The notes under the pieces: generated by a model
What the model was told of the DNA's origin: nothing
Database searches by the model: none
Seen by the model: only the letters and a program-made list of their open reading frames with translations
Made by a program: the position numbers and the translations under genes
NCBI RefSeq assembly: GCF_018882185.1
Contig: NZ_JACVOY010000007.1
Location: 62,001-126,000 of the forward strand
Length of the DNA stretch: 64,000 nucleotides
Reading direction: 5' to 3'
Origin: Polynucleobacter sp. AP-Latsch-80-C2
GTDB lineage: Bacteria > Pseudomonadota > Gammaproteobacteria > Burkholderiales > Burkholderiaceae
Shown: piece after piece, positions 36,662 to 44,285 of the stretch
Numbering within the stretch: the stretch's first letter is position 1
How the letters are laid out: every line of letters begins with the position of its first letter

Positions 36662-36996
36662 AAAATCTCCTATCGCGAATCACTATTAAATTGTTTCTAT
36701 GAATAAACTTTGATATATCACTTGAACCTATCTGCGAATTGCTCTTTTTTCTCTAGCTATAGGCAAACGTCAATTTAACACTAAATAATTCGTCTGATTA
36801 ATTAATGCAGTGCAACAGACCAGGCAAGAGTTACTCTTAAACTTAAGCGGACAAGTTCACTCGACCACACTCCAGCAATACTTATTGAAGATATCACTCA
36901 AAAAAATACCAACCTTAAGGTTGGTATTTTTTAGTTGACCCATTAGGACTTGAGCTCATTGCTAAAACCTGAGAGCTTATGAAGTTCTCCTAAAAT
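36662..36996. other. 335-bp intergenic region
   Basis: No coding sequence found on either strand. It should carry the promoter of the pdxA-like/hydrolase/Bug unit near 36662-36780, and it holds the terminator at 36901-36932 downstream of the CoA-transferase gene. AT-rich otherwise. Confidence 0.6.
36901..36932 (-). terminator. Rho-independent terminator
   Basis: Perfect 32-bp palindrome with arms AAAAAATACCAACCTT and the complement, giving a GC-bearing stem flanked by A and T runs. It follows the CaiB-like gene and is symmetric, so it can act on both strands. Confidence 0.8.
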
Positions 36997-38205
36997 TCAA
37001 ACCACCCCTCTAGCTTTCATCTCAGCAATATTTTCAGGTGTGAACCCTAACTCTCCGAGTAATTCATCTACATTCTCGCCAACTCGTGGTGGAACTTTAT
37101 TTAACATTGGTCCATCAGATTGAAACTGAAATGCAGATTTTGGTACTCGAATATTTCGACCCAAACCACTGTCATCCCGTGAGAACTCACCAAAAAATTG
37201 TCTGTCTATAACTTGGGCACTTTCCATTACCCTTGGAATAGTTAATACCTCAGCAGCTGGTACGCCAGCATTATTAATGATTGACTCCCAATTACATGCA
37301 GAATCCTTAAATAATGCCCCCTGAATTGCAGCGCGCAATATTTCAGTATGATCTCTTCGGCTTGCAGCATCTTTAAAGCGCTCATCACTCAGCATCGCAC
37401 CTAGCCCAATAGCTTCAAGTAAATGGACGAATTGATGTTGCTCATTAATAGCAATAGCAAGTAAGCCATCTGCAGTTTTAAATGTTGTTGAAGCAGGAGA
37501 TCTACTTGGGGCCTCATTTCCCCTAAGGGTAGGTGGATTTCCAGTATTCACATACGTAGTTAAGATGCTAGACATTAAAGCCATACAACTATCTAACATT
37601 GAAATATCAATATGCTGTCCCTTACCATTACGCGAGCGCTGAAAAAGTGCTGCGGATATGGCATATGCGCCTGCCAGACCCATTGCATAATCCACCACAG
37701 GTGGTCCTGACTTTAGAGGCCCACTTTCAGGGGTGCCAGTAATACTCATAAATCCTGCTGCCGCTTGTATCACGCTGTCATATGCGGGGTAGCGCGCCTT
37801 TGGTCCTGTTCTTCCATAGCCGGTCATAGAGCAGTAAATAATATCTGGCCTTACCTTGCAAACTTGCTCGTAGCCAAGATTTCTTTTTTCCATTGAGCCT
37901 GTGCGTAAATTTTGCACAATGACATCTGCAGTAGCAGCTAGTTTTAGAAAAATCTCCTGGCCCTCTTTACTATCGAGGTTAAGTGTCAAGGATCGCTTAT
38001 TTGCTCCTTGAGTTAAGAATGATGGGGACATCCCCATGTTACCCAATTGAGCGTCGCCTTCAGAGCGCCAACGCGTAGACTCACCTTTAACTACCGGCTC
38101 AATTTTAATAACATCTGCGCCCAATAATGCCAATTGGTATGAAGCATAAGGACCGGCCAAAACTCTGGTCACATCAAGAATGCGGATTCCATCAAATGCC
38201 TGCAT
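36997..38205 (-). CDS. Class III CoA-transferase (CaiB/BaiF family)
   Basis: A 402-aa enzyme moving CoA between acids. Typical start GIRILDVTRVLAGPYASYQLALLGADVIKIEP (~5-36), GANKRSLTLNLDSKEG (~66-81), and ARYPAYDSVIQAAAGFMSITG (~137) with the Asp of YDS at the place of the catalytic aspartate. VPAAEVLTIP (~313) and the C-terminal PRVGENVDELLGELGF complete the family. It is followed by a Bug gene 28 bp upstream in the same direction (38233-39201), so a carboxylate taken up with the Bug protein could be activated here. Confidence 0.9.
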   Translation of the reverse strand: MQAFDGIRILDVTRVLAGPYASYQLALLGADVIKIEPVVKGESTRWRSEGDAQLGNMGMSPSFLTQGANKRSLTLNLDSKEGQEIFLKLAATADVIVQNLRTGSMEKRNLGYEQVCKVRPDIIYCSMTGYGRTGPKARYPAYDSVIQAAAGFMSITGTPESGPLKSGPPVVDYAMGLAGAYAISAALFQRSRNGKGQHIDISMLDSCMALMSSILTTYVNTGNPPTLRGNEAPSRSPASTTFKTADGLLAIAINEQHQFVHLLEAIGLGAMLSDERFKDAASRRDHTEILRAAIQGALFKDSACNWESIINNAGVPAAEVLTIPRVMESAQVIDRQFFGEFSRDDSGLGRNIRVPKSAFQFQSDGPMLNKVPPRVGENVDELLGELGFTPENIAEMKARGVV

Positions 38206-38232
38206 CGCTCTTCTCTTTATAAATTAGTTTAA

Positions 38233-39201
38233 TTAATCAAAAGCCTTGACTCCACCCGCAACAATCAGTCGGCTCCAAAATCCAGCATCTTTTTTTAGAA
38301 ATGCTTCAAATGCTGCTGGCGAGCTGGATACTAGAGCCTCAGTACCTTCCGCTTCCAGCGAGCGCCTAACTGAAGAATCAGCCATGACAACTTTTAAAGC
38401 AGAATAAATTTTATTAATAATTTCTTGGGGTGTACCTGCAGGAGAAAAAATACCATTCCATTGATAGATTTCATAATTAGGCAAACCAGCTGACTTCATT
38501 CCGAGTAAACCCGGCATTAATGGAGAAGGTTCCTTACTTGTTACCGCAAGACCAAGCAACTGTCCAGAGCGGATCAACTGCATCACTGTTGGTGTAGTTG
38601 CAAATGTTAGTTGAGACTCTCCACCAACTACAGAGACTACGGCAGACGACCCACTCTTAAAAGGAATATGTGTCATTTTTACATTAGCAACCTCATTAAA
38701 TAGTACTCCCGCAAAATGGGGGCCTGACCCAATTCCAGAACTTGAAAAGTTGAGCTTTCCTGGCGATGACCTAGCAAGCTCAATTAACTGAGATATGGAT
38801 TTGACTCCCAAATCTTTATTTACTGCTAGCACTAAGGGAGCTATGGTGATCTGTGAAATGGGCGCCAACTCTGATAGTCGATAGTCTGCTTTTGAGTTAA
38901 GGGCCGGGTAAATTAATACACTACTCGCACTAGAAATTAGCAATGTATATCCATCTGGTTTAGCTTTCGCTACATAGGAAGCTGCAGCCGAACCTCCAGC
39001 CCCGGGCTTATTCTCAATGATTACAGGCTGCCCCAAAACCTTACCAAGAGAGGGTCCTATTGCTCTTGCGACCAGATCTGTGCCGCCACCTGGAGCATAT
39101 CCAACAATTATCCTTATAGGTCGATCAGGATAACTTTGCGCATTAGCCCATCCACTCACTAGAAAGACAATACAAATTAAAGGCAACCTTATAAGATGCA
39201 T
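38233..39201 (-). CDS. Bug (TctC-family) periplasmic binding protein, island copy 3
   Basis: 322 aa with a signal peptide (LIRLPLICIVFLVSGWANA). YAPGGGTDLVARAIGPSL and VIENKPGAGGSAAASYVAKAKPDGY are the binding loop and first domain motif. It heads a two-gene unit with the class III CoA-transferase. Its promoter must lie in 39202-39310, immediately beside the left end of the IS481-like element, so insertion may have altered its expression. Confidence 0.9.
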   Translation of the reverse strand: MHLIRLPLICIVFLVSGWANAQSYPDRPIRIIVGYAPGGGTDLVARAIGPSLGKVLGQPVIIENKPGAGGSAAASYVAKAKPDGYTLLISSASSVLIYPALNSKADYRLSELAPISQITIAPLVLAVNKDLGVKSISQLIELARSSPGKLNFSSSGIGSGPHFAGVLFNEVANVKMTHIPFKSGSSAVVSVVGGESQLTFATTPTVMQLIRSGQLLGLAVTSKEPSPLMPGLLGMKSAGLPNYEIYQWNGIFSPAGTPQEIINKIYSALKVVMADSSVRRSLEAEGTEALVSSSPAAFEAFLKKDAGFWSRLIVAGGVKAFD

Positions 39202-39281
39202 TAAGAACTCTCGTGTTAGTTTGTAAAACGACTAATATACCCATTAGTCCAGAAAGTTGGTGATTTTCCTCAAGGGATAGC

Positions 39282-39309
39282 AAACCCCCACTATTTCTGA
39301 TGAGGGTTT
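39282..39309. terminator. Terminator-like hairpin (copy 4 of repeat family)
   Basis: AAACCC / GGGTTT arms around CCACTATTTCTGATGA, next to the left end of the IS481-like element. Same orientation as the other three copies. Confidence 0.5.
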
Positions 39310-40630
39310 GTGTACGACTCGACACATAGTTAACACTTTATACCGGACACATACTTTACAGTTTTTGGCATAGGAGGGACCACTCTATGCCGTGGAATGA
39401 AAGTACGAAGATGGATGAAAAGCTCAAATTTGTGTCGCGTTACCTCGATGGCGAGAAAATTACTACCCTGTGCCAGGAGTTTGGAATCTCCAGAGTCACT
39501 GGCCATAAAATCATTGATCGTTATAAAGACAGTGGTTTAGAAGCCTTTACGGATCGATCAAGAAGGCCCTTTAGGCAAGCCAATCGGCTGCCCTTCCAGG
39601 TCGAGCAACTGATCGTGAACCTCAAAAAGGAGTTCCCGACCTGGGGCGCTCCTAAATTACGAGAACGATTGCACACCCACTATCCAGAACTGGCACTGCC
39701 TGCCAAGAGTACGGTACATGCCGTTCTCGATCGCCATGGTCTAGTGAAGAAGAAACGGATGCGCCGCCATCCCAAGCTTACCGGGACCAACTTATCCGAT
39801 CTCAAAGAGCCCAATGCCCTATGGTGCGTGGATTACAAGGGCGAATTTATGCTCGGTAATAAGCGGTACTGCTATCCCTTAACCGTAACGGACTATGCCT
39901 CTCGCTTTTTGATTTGCTGTGAAGGTTTGGAGAGTACTCGTGAAGCGCAGGCTTTTACGGTCTTTGAGCAACTCTTTAAAGAGTATGGGCTGCCAGGCTC
40001 CATCCGCTCAGACAACGGCGTGCCCTTTGCCTGCGCTAATGCGCTCTATGGTTTAAGTAGTCTATCGGTATGGTGGTTGCGCTTAGGCATTGGTATTGAG
40101 CGCATCAAGCCCGGCAATCCTCAGCAAAATGGTCGCCATGAACGCATGCATTTAACGCTCAAGCAAGCGACGACTAAACCCCCTGCCAAAACACTTTTGC
40201 AACAGCAAGATAAGTTCGAAGACTTTATCTATGAGTACAACTATGAGCGGCCCCATCAAGCACTGGAGATGAAAAAACCGGCACAGCTCTATACCCCCTC
40301 GACCCGAAAATACGAAGGGCTGCCCGATGTGAGTTACCCCTTCCACGACAAAACAGTGACCGTGACCAACTGTGGGCGCATCTGTCTTGATGGCAAGAAG
40401 ATTCACTTTAGTACTGTGTTCGCTGGTCATGACGTGGGCCTGCGACAAGTCGATGAAGACGTGTGGTTAGTGAGCTTTATGGATTACGATATGGCTTACT
40501 TTGATATGGAGTCTTCAAGGGTACAAGCCCTAGAAAACCCATTTGGTCCCAAAGTATTGGGGATGTGATTGGTAAATGTGTAAACCATGTGGTCGGTACC
40601 GGACGTAAAGCATGTGTCCGGTACGTACCT
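39310..40630 (+). mobile_element. IS481-like insertion sequence
   Basis: About 1.3 kb with one transposase gene. Both ends carry two related repeats, seen on the left as CGACACATAGTTAACAC and CCGGACACATACTTTAC and on the right (inverted) as CCGGACACATGCTTTAC and CGACCACATGGTTTACAC. The outer border is not fixed to the base and no target duplication could be called. It lies 10 bp from the 3' end of the intron-bearing tRNA gene. Confidence 0.8.
39387..40568 (+). CDS. IS481-family transposase
   Basis: A 393-aa complete transposase. The N-terminal helix-turn-helix is VSRYLDGEKITTLCQEFGISRVTGHKIIDRYKDSGLEAF (~14-50). The DDE core starts with WCVDYKGEFML (first Asp), then SIRSDNGVPFA (second Asp), and KPGNPQQNGRHERMHLTLK (Glu). 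A C-terminal part beyond the rve domain (~290-393) is also found in longer IS481 members. No stop or frameshift, so it may be active. Confidence 0.92.
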   Translation: MPWNESTKMDEKLKFVSRYLDGEKITTLCQEFGISRVTGHKIIDRYKDSGLEAFTDRSRRPFRQANRLPFQVEQLIVNLKKEFPTWGAPKLRERLHTHYPELALPAKSTVHAVLDRHGLVKKKRMRRHPKLTGTNLSDLKEPNALWCVDYKGEFMLGNKRYCYPLTVTDYASRFLICCEGLESTREAQAFTVFEQLFKEYGLPGSIRSDNGVPFACANALYGLSSLSVWWLRLGIGIERIKPGNPQQNGRHERMHLTLKQATTKPPAKTLLQQQDKFEDFIYEYNYERPHQALEMKKPAQLYTPSTRKYEGLPDVSYPFHDKTVTVTNCGRICLDGKKIHFSTVFAGHDVGLRQVDEDVWLVSFMDYDMAYFDMESSRVQALENPFGPKVLGM

Positions 40631-40639
40631 TGATTTCAT

Positions 40640-40932
40640 TGGTGGGCCCACCAGGACTTGAACCTGGGACCAAAGGATTCCGGTTTGTGTAGCTTTCGCT
40701 ACTCCCTGGACTATGCCTTCATCATATTCAAACTTAACATCTGAACTTAGATGGGTGCCGTCTAGTCTCTACACGTTCAAAGTAATTTCTTACTAAGCTT
40801 CGCTCGGCGTTAGCGTATTCATTACTGAACTTAGCTTTCTCCGAATTTGACACCATCCCTTATGCAGTTTCCAAACATAAGGTACAACTTTCGCTATGAG
40901 TCCTCTGCTCTAACCAACTGAGCTATAGGCCC
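40640..40932 (-). tRNA. tRNA-Ile(CAU) interrupted by a group I intron
   Basis: Exon 1 is 40896-40932 (37 nt) starting GGGCCTATAGCTCAGTTGG and ending with the CAT anticodon; exon 2 is 40640-40679 (40 nt) with the T arm GGTTCAAGTCC and encoded CCA. Joined they give a normal 77-nt cloverleaf: anticodon stem GAGGA/TCCTT, loop CTCATAA. CAU with this body is the isoleucine isoacceptor whose C34 is changed to lysidine by TilS. The 216-nt insert after the anticodon is a group I intron listed separately. Confidence 0.93.
40680..40895 (-). ncRNA. Group I self-splicing intron in tRNA-Ile(CAU) (IC3, Azoarcus type)
   Basis: 216 nt between the anticodon and the two following A residues. It ends in G (ACACAAACCGG). 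Conserved core blocks are present: GGGATGGTGTCAAATTCGG, AGACTAGACGGCACCC and GGCATAGTCCAGGGAGT, closely like the 205-nt Azoarcus tRNA-Ile intron as I recall it. The exon end CAT can form the P1 helix with GTTGT across a GAAA loop, leaving the required U-G wobble at the 5' splice site. No ORF or homing endonuclease is inside. Confidence 0.93.
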
Positions 40933-40942
40933 TAAAACTGTT

Positions 40943-41049
40943 TTTACTACACACCTTTTGAGGGATGTTTTACTACTTAAAACCACATAAAAACCGCATT
41001 TACTACACACCATGAAAAATGCCCTGGTGTGTAAGTGGTGTGTAGTGAA
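40943..41049. repeat. Clustered short repeats TTTACTACACACC
   Basis: Direct copies at 40943-40955 and 40999-41011; inverted copies at 41026-41034 (short, GGTGTGTAA) and 41037-41049 (one mismatch). They lie just upstream of the tRNA 5' end. Could be recombinase arm sites or a regulator's sites; not known. Confidence 0.6.
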
Positions 41050-41099
41050 TTTTAACCACCAAATTCACCACTAACCTCTTGAATCTATTGAGGTCTTAA

Positions 41100-41348
41100 C
41101 TACAAGACCCCTAGGGCTTCTTTCTTATGAGAGCAGAAGCCCATGATAGAACCATATAAACAGGGGCTCTGCGGGTGGTCAGTGTCGGTGTGTAAGCAAA
41201 TGTGTAAGCAAATTCACTCATTTACTAGAAGAGCTAGCTCACTCTTTGGTTTCGAAAACCACAAGAATTTTGGAGCAACCATCTAGCACTTCGTTGTTCC
41301 AAAGTTCTTCTTTGAAGATTGATAAGCGTTACTTAAAGTAACGCTTAT
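41100..41348. repeat. Dispersed ~240-bp repeat, left copy
   Basis: Same orientation and same order of blocks as 62090-62335. Shared blocks include a ~46-bp identical stretch containing GGGGCTCTGCGGGTGGTCAG and GTGTGTAAGCAAAT, then CACTCTTTGGTTT, TTTTGGAGCAACC, TAGCACTTCGTTG and the closing palindrome of AAGCGTTACTT with its complement. Function unknown. Confidence 0.8.
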
Positions 41349-41368
41349 ATAGCGAGGGGCAGCTAACG

Positions 41369-41396
41369 AAAAAAAGCCACCCGAAGGAGGCTTTTA
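41369..41396 (-). terminator. Terminator-like hairpin
   Basis: AAAAGCC / GGCTTTT arms around ACCCGAAGGA, 48 bp after the flavoenzyme stop codon on the minus strand. Confidence 0.6.
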
Positions 41397-41443
41397 ACTA
41401 CTACCAACTACTTTCAAAAGTTGGGGATTTAATGCATAAAGTC

Positions 41444-42703
41444 TTATGAAAATTGAAATCCAGGAATAACTGTTGCTTTGTTTGCACTTTCTCCGTACTG
41501 GATAAGGTCGCCAATCATTTCAGCAGTACATGCAGATAGAGTCCAGCCTAAGTGTCCATGACCAGTGTTGTAATAGACATTGTCCTTATTTCCCTTGCCT
41601 ACCTTAGGCATCATATTTGGCATCATTGGGCGTAAACCAGCCCAAGGAACTACTGAACGCGTGCTCACTTCAGGGAAACACTGATTAACCCAATCTACTA
41701 GTGGCTTAATGCGATCAGAACGAATATCGCGATTGATGCCGTTAAATTCTGCGGTGCCCGCAACCCTGAAGCGATCTACTCCAAGACGACTAGTAACCAA
41801 TTTTGTTTCATCATCTAAAAGGCTTACATTTGGCGCACCATCTTGACTAGCTTTGTCAGTTAAATTAACTGTAATTGAGTATCCTTTTACCGGGTAAACA
41901 TTGACTCGATCACCTAATTGGGATGCAATATTGCGACTGCCAACACCCGCACAAACAACAACATTATCAAATACGAGTTCATTAGATATGCCGTCTTTAG
42001 TAAGCGTTAAATTCACACGATTACCATCAGACTGAACAGAACTTACTTCATGCTCATAAATAGTTTTAACACCTAATCCTGCGGCAGCCTCAGATAGGCC
42101 AAAGGTAAATTTATGAATATCGCCTGTTGAATCACTTTCTGTGTAATAGCCACCATAGTATTTTCCAGCTAAGGTTGGCTCTACCTCTTTCATCTCCTGA
42201 GGTGTTAAAGCAACGCGCCCTAAACCACCCTCATTCAACATGTTTGAGACATTGCCTGCATGATCAAACCCAGCCTTGTCTCTATATATATGCAGTATTC
42301 CTTCGCGCTTTAGATCGAAATCAATACCTTCCTGCTTAGCCCAAGCAAACAAATGCTTGCGCGCCTCTATAGCCATATGGGTTGTTTTAACGGTGTTGCT
42401 TTTATAGTTTGGAATTGAGGCAATGAACTCAGCGAACCATGAAGCTTTGTGCCAATCTGGCTTGAGGTTAATAAGGAGTGGTGCATCTTTTTTAAATACC
42501 CACTTCATTCCCTTCATGATGGTTGACCAATGTGTCCATACCTCTGCATTCGAGGCAGATAATTGGCCGCCATTTGCAAATGAGGTTTCCATACCCGCAT
42601 AACGATGACGCTCAATTAAAGTGACGTCGAATCCGCGCTTTGCTAATACGTATGCAGTTGTGACGCCTGTGATGCCGCCACCAATGATGACAAATGATTT
42701 CAT
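41444..42703 (-). CDS. dadA: D-amino acid dehydrogenase-like flavoenzyme under a glycine riboswitch
   Basis: A 419-aa FAD oxidoreductase of the DadA type (COG0665). The N-terminal FVIIGGGITGVTTAYVLAKRG binds FAD; next come ETSFANGGQLSASNAEVW (~40-57), a helical KPDW...F segment, and the C-terminal WAGLRPMMPNMMPKVG and YYNTGHGHLGWTLS (~375-400), all typical. DadA enzymes oxidise D-alanine and others to keto acids, passing electrons to quinones. The tandem glycine riboswitch in the leader suggests that glycine (to glyoxylate) is the real substrate here; this is inference. There is no alanine racemase gene beside it. Confidence 0.85.
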   Translation of the reverse strand: MKSFVIIGGGITGVTTAYVLAKRGFDVTLIERHRYAGMETSFANGGQLSASNAEVWTHWSTIMKGMKWVFKKDAPLLINLKPDWHKASWFAEFIASIPNYKSNTVKTTHMAIEARKHLFAWAKQEGIDFDLKREGILHIYRDKAGFDHAGNVSNMLNEGGLGRVALTPQEMKEVEPTLAGKYYGGYYTESDSTGDIHKFTFGLSEAAAGLGVKTIYEHEVSSVQSDGNRVNLTLTKDGISNELVFDNVVVCAGVGSRNIASQLGDRVNVYPVKGYSITVNLTDKASQDGAPNVSLLDDETKLVTSRLGVDRFRVAGTAEFNGINRDIRSDRIKPLVDWVNQCFPEVSTRSVVPWAGLRPMMPNMMPKVGKGNKDNVYYNTGHGHLGWTLSACTAEMIGDLIQYGESANKATVIPGFQFS

Positions 42704-42751
42704 TTCAAGATCCTTAAAACGTCGAGGTTATTCTTAGGCATACGCCATAGA

Positions 42752-42942
42752 AGCCCCCTCTGTTCTGGACCTGAGAGATTCGCAGCCTTAAATGACTGCT
42801 TGCTCCTTCGGTGTATTGGCTGACTAAGCCAACAACTCTTCAGAGTTTATAAGCAATATCGGTTCATTTGCCTGAGAGTTTCCGGGGCGGTTGCTCCTTC
42901 GGCGTTGCATATAACTTCTATGCAATCTCTCCCGATATTACA
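42752..42942 (-). promoter_or_regulatory. Tandem glycine riboswitch upstream of the DadA-like gene
   Basis: Two consecutive aptamers in the leader. Aptamer 1 reads CGGGAGAGA, GCCGAAGGAGCAACC, GGAAACTCTCAGGCAAA; aptamer 2 reads ACTCTGAAGAG, CACCGAAGGAGCAAGC, AATCTCTCAGGTCC and AGAGGGGG. Both have intact conserved cores. In this class glycine usually turns the gene on. The switch ends ~50 nt before the start codon. Confidence 0.93.
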
Positions 42943-42960
42943 AAAACTATACTATTTGCA

Positions 42961-42988
42961 ATCCCTACCATGTTGCCATGGTAGGGAT
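42961..42988 (-). terminator. Terminator of the porin gene
   Basis: 12-bp perfect stem ATCCCTACCATG / complement with a TTGC loop, 41 bp after the porin stop codon. Its far side leads directly into the DadA-like leader, whose own promoter is not clear. Confidence 0.7.
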
Positions 42989-43029
42989 ACTTACCTCTAC
43001 TACACTTAATAATTCAAATTCTAACTAAA

Positions 43030-44211
43030 TCAGAAAGTATGGCGAACACCCAAAGCAAATGCAGATGCATTTAGAGCTGGATTTACAGGAGCAGCCGAGC
43101 TTAAATTGTTTGAACCATAGATACCATAGAGATTTGTACGCTTAGATAAATAGTAGTTCAAGCCAGCTTGCCACGCTACAAAATTAGCAGATGGGTTGCT
43201 TGCGCCGAATGAAGTTACGCGACCATTACCGATATTGGCCCATCCTTCGATCGTTGGTGTAATGTAAGAACGAACACCGATCTGTTGTGCACGGCGCTGA
43301 GCATAGTAATTAGTGCTCACTGTGCTTGTATCTTTACGATTTACATATTGTAAGTAAGCCTTCAAGATGCCAAAGTCATAGGTAACTGCGGCATATGCTT
43401 GGTTGTCTTGTGTATTTACACCACCAGCTGTTTTTGTCCAGCCCGAAGGAGCTGGGTTAGTCAAACTAAGGCCTGGTACAAGATCGTATGACTTCAAACG
43501 ATTAACTGCAGCAACTACATATAACTTGTCCCAAGTATAGTCAGCCTTAACGCCCCAACCAGTGTGGTTTACTGTTGTTGATGTTGTATTTGTAGGAGAA
43601 ACACTTGTGCCATTCTGGACATACATAGCACCCAGGGTTGCGCCGCTGAAGCTATCTGATTGAACAGTTAATGTATTTGAAGTGCGGACAGTTAAGCCAT
43701 CAGATGTATTGCCTGGTCCACCTGCAGCAGCAAAAGGAGCGGCACCAGGATTTCCAAGCTGACCAATTGATGATGATGGATATACAGCACTACCAATCAT
43801 GGTATTTGCTTGACCAACGTCACTTGCAGCCAGCGCATTAAACACTTGTGTGTACTGAGTACCCACAGCAAAGTTACCTAAACCATTTTTCTTCAAACCA
43901 ACGAAAGATTGACGGTTATTCCAAGTAGATGCATTTTCATTAGATGGTTGCAAACCTGTTTCAAAGGTGAAGAATGCGGACATACCGCCACCTAGATCTT
44001 CTGTACCTTTGAACCCTAAACGACTTGGTGATTCAGCTGATTGCCCAATAATGCTATTGGAAGCTTTTGCTGTTGTTGACTCACCAGAGCCATCTGACTT
44101 TTGATTGATGTAAGCAGCATCCAAAATACCATAAATAGTTACATTGGATTGCGCTTGAGCTGCACCAGCAACAGCTGTTAGGGCTGCAATCGATAATAGC
44201 GACTTTTTCAT
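43030..44211 (-). CDS. Gram-negative porin (trimeric, OmpC/Omp32-like) under a glycine riboswitch
   Basis: A 393-aa outer-membrane porin. Signal peptide KKSLLSIAALTAVAGAAQAQ; mature start SNVTIYGILDAAY is the standard betaproteobacterial porin opening. SPSRLGFKGTEDLGGGMSAFFTFETG (~58-83) and NRQSFVGLKKNGLGNFAVGTQYT (~97-119) form the first strands; the last residues FALGVRHTF end in Phe as required for barrel assembly. It has its own BenM/CatM-like promoter and a glycine riboswitch, so it is probably specialised for a glycine-containing aromatic such as hippurate. It is between the DadA-like and hydrolase genes. Confidence 0.92.
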   Translation of the reverse strand: MKKSLLSIAALTAVAGAAQAQSNVTIYGILDAAYINQKSDGSGESTTAKASNSIIGQSAESPSRLGFKGTEDLGGGMSAFFTFETGLQPSNENASTWNNRQSFVGLKKNGLGNFAVGTQYTQVFNALAASDVGQANTMIGSAVYPSSSIGQLGNPGAAPFAAAGGPGNTSDGLTVRTSNTLTVQSDSFSGATLGAMYVQNGTSVSPTNTTSTTVNHTGWGVKADYTWDKLYVVAAVNRLKSYDLVPGLSLTNPAPSGWTKTAGGVNTQDNQAYAAVTYDFGILKAYLQYVNRKDTSTVSTNYYAQRRAQQIGVRSYITPTIEGWANIGNGRVTSFGASNPSANFVAWQAGLNYYLSKRTNLYGIYGSNNLSSAAPVNPALNASAFALGVRHTF

Positions 44212-44285
44212 TTCTTACTTTCTCCTAATTGAACTACTTCTTGCAAATCTAAAATGTCAAGATTTCCCTTCAGCAAAAGCCAGAG

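Larger units (their letters stand above)
40933..41443. other. 511-bp intergenic region with repeats
   Basis: No gene supported. It contains four copies of an ACTACACACC-type word (40943-41049), the left copy of a ~240-bp dispersed repeat (41100-41348) and a hairpin at 41369-41396 that would terminate the flavoenzyme gene. Confidence 0.7.

Noticed and set aside
40680..40895. Homing endonuclease or other ORF in the intron
   Set aside because: 216 nt filled by ribozyme core; no ORF of meaningful length.
41100..41348. Small protein or integrase remnant in the dispersed repeat
   Set aside because: Frames in the two copies are not conserved as protein; the similarity is at DNA level, broken by indels.
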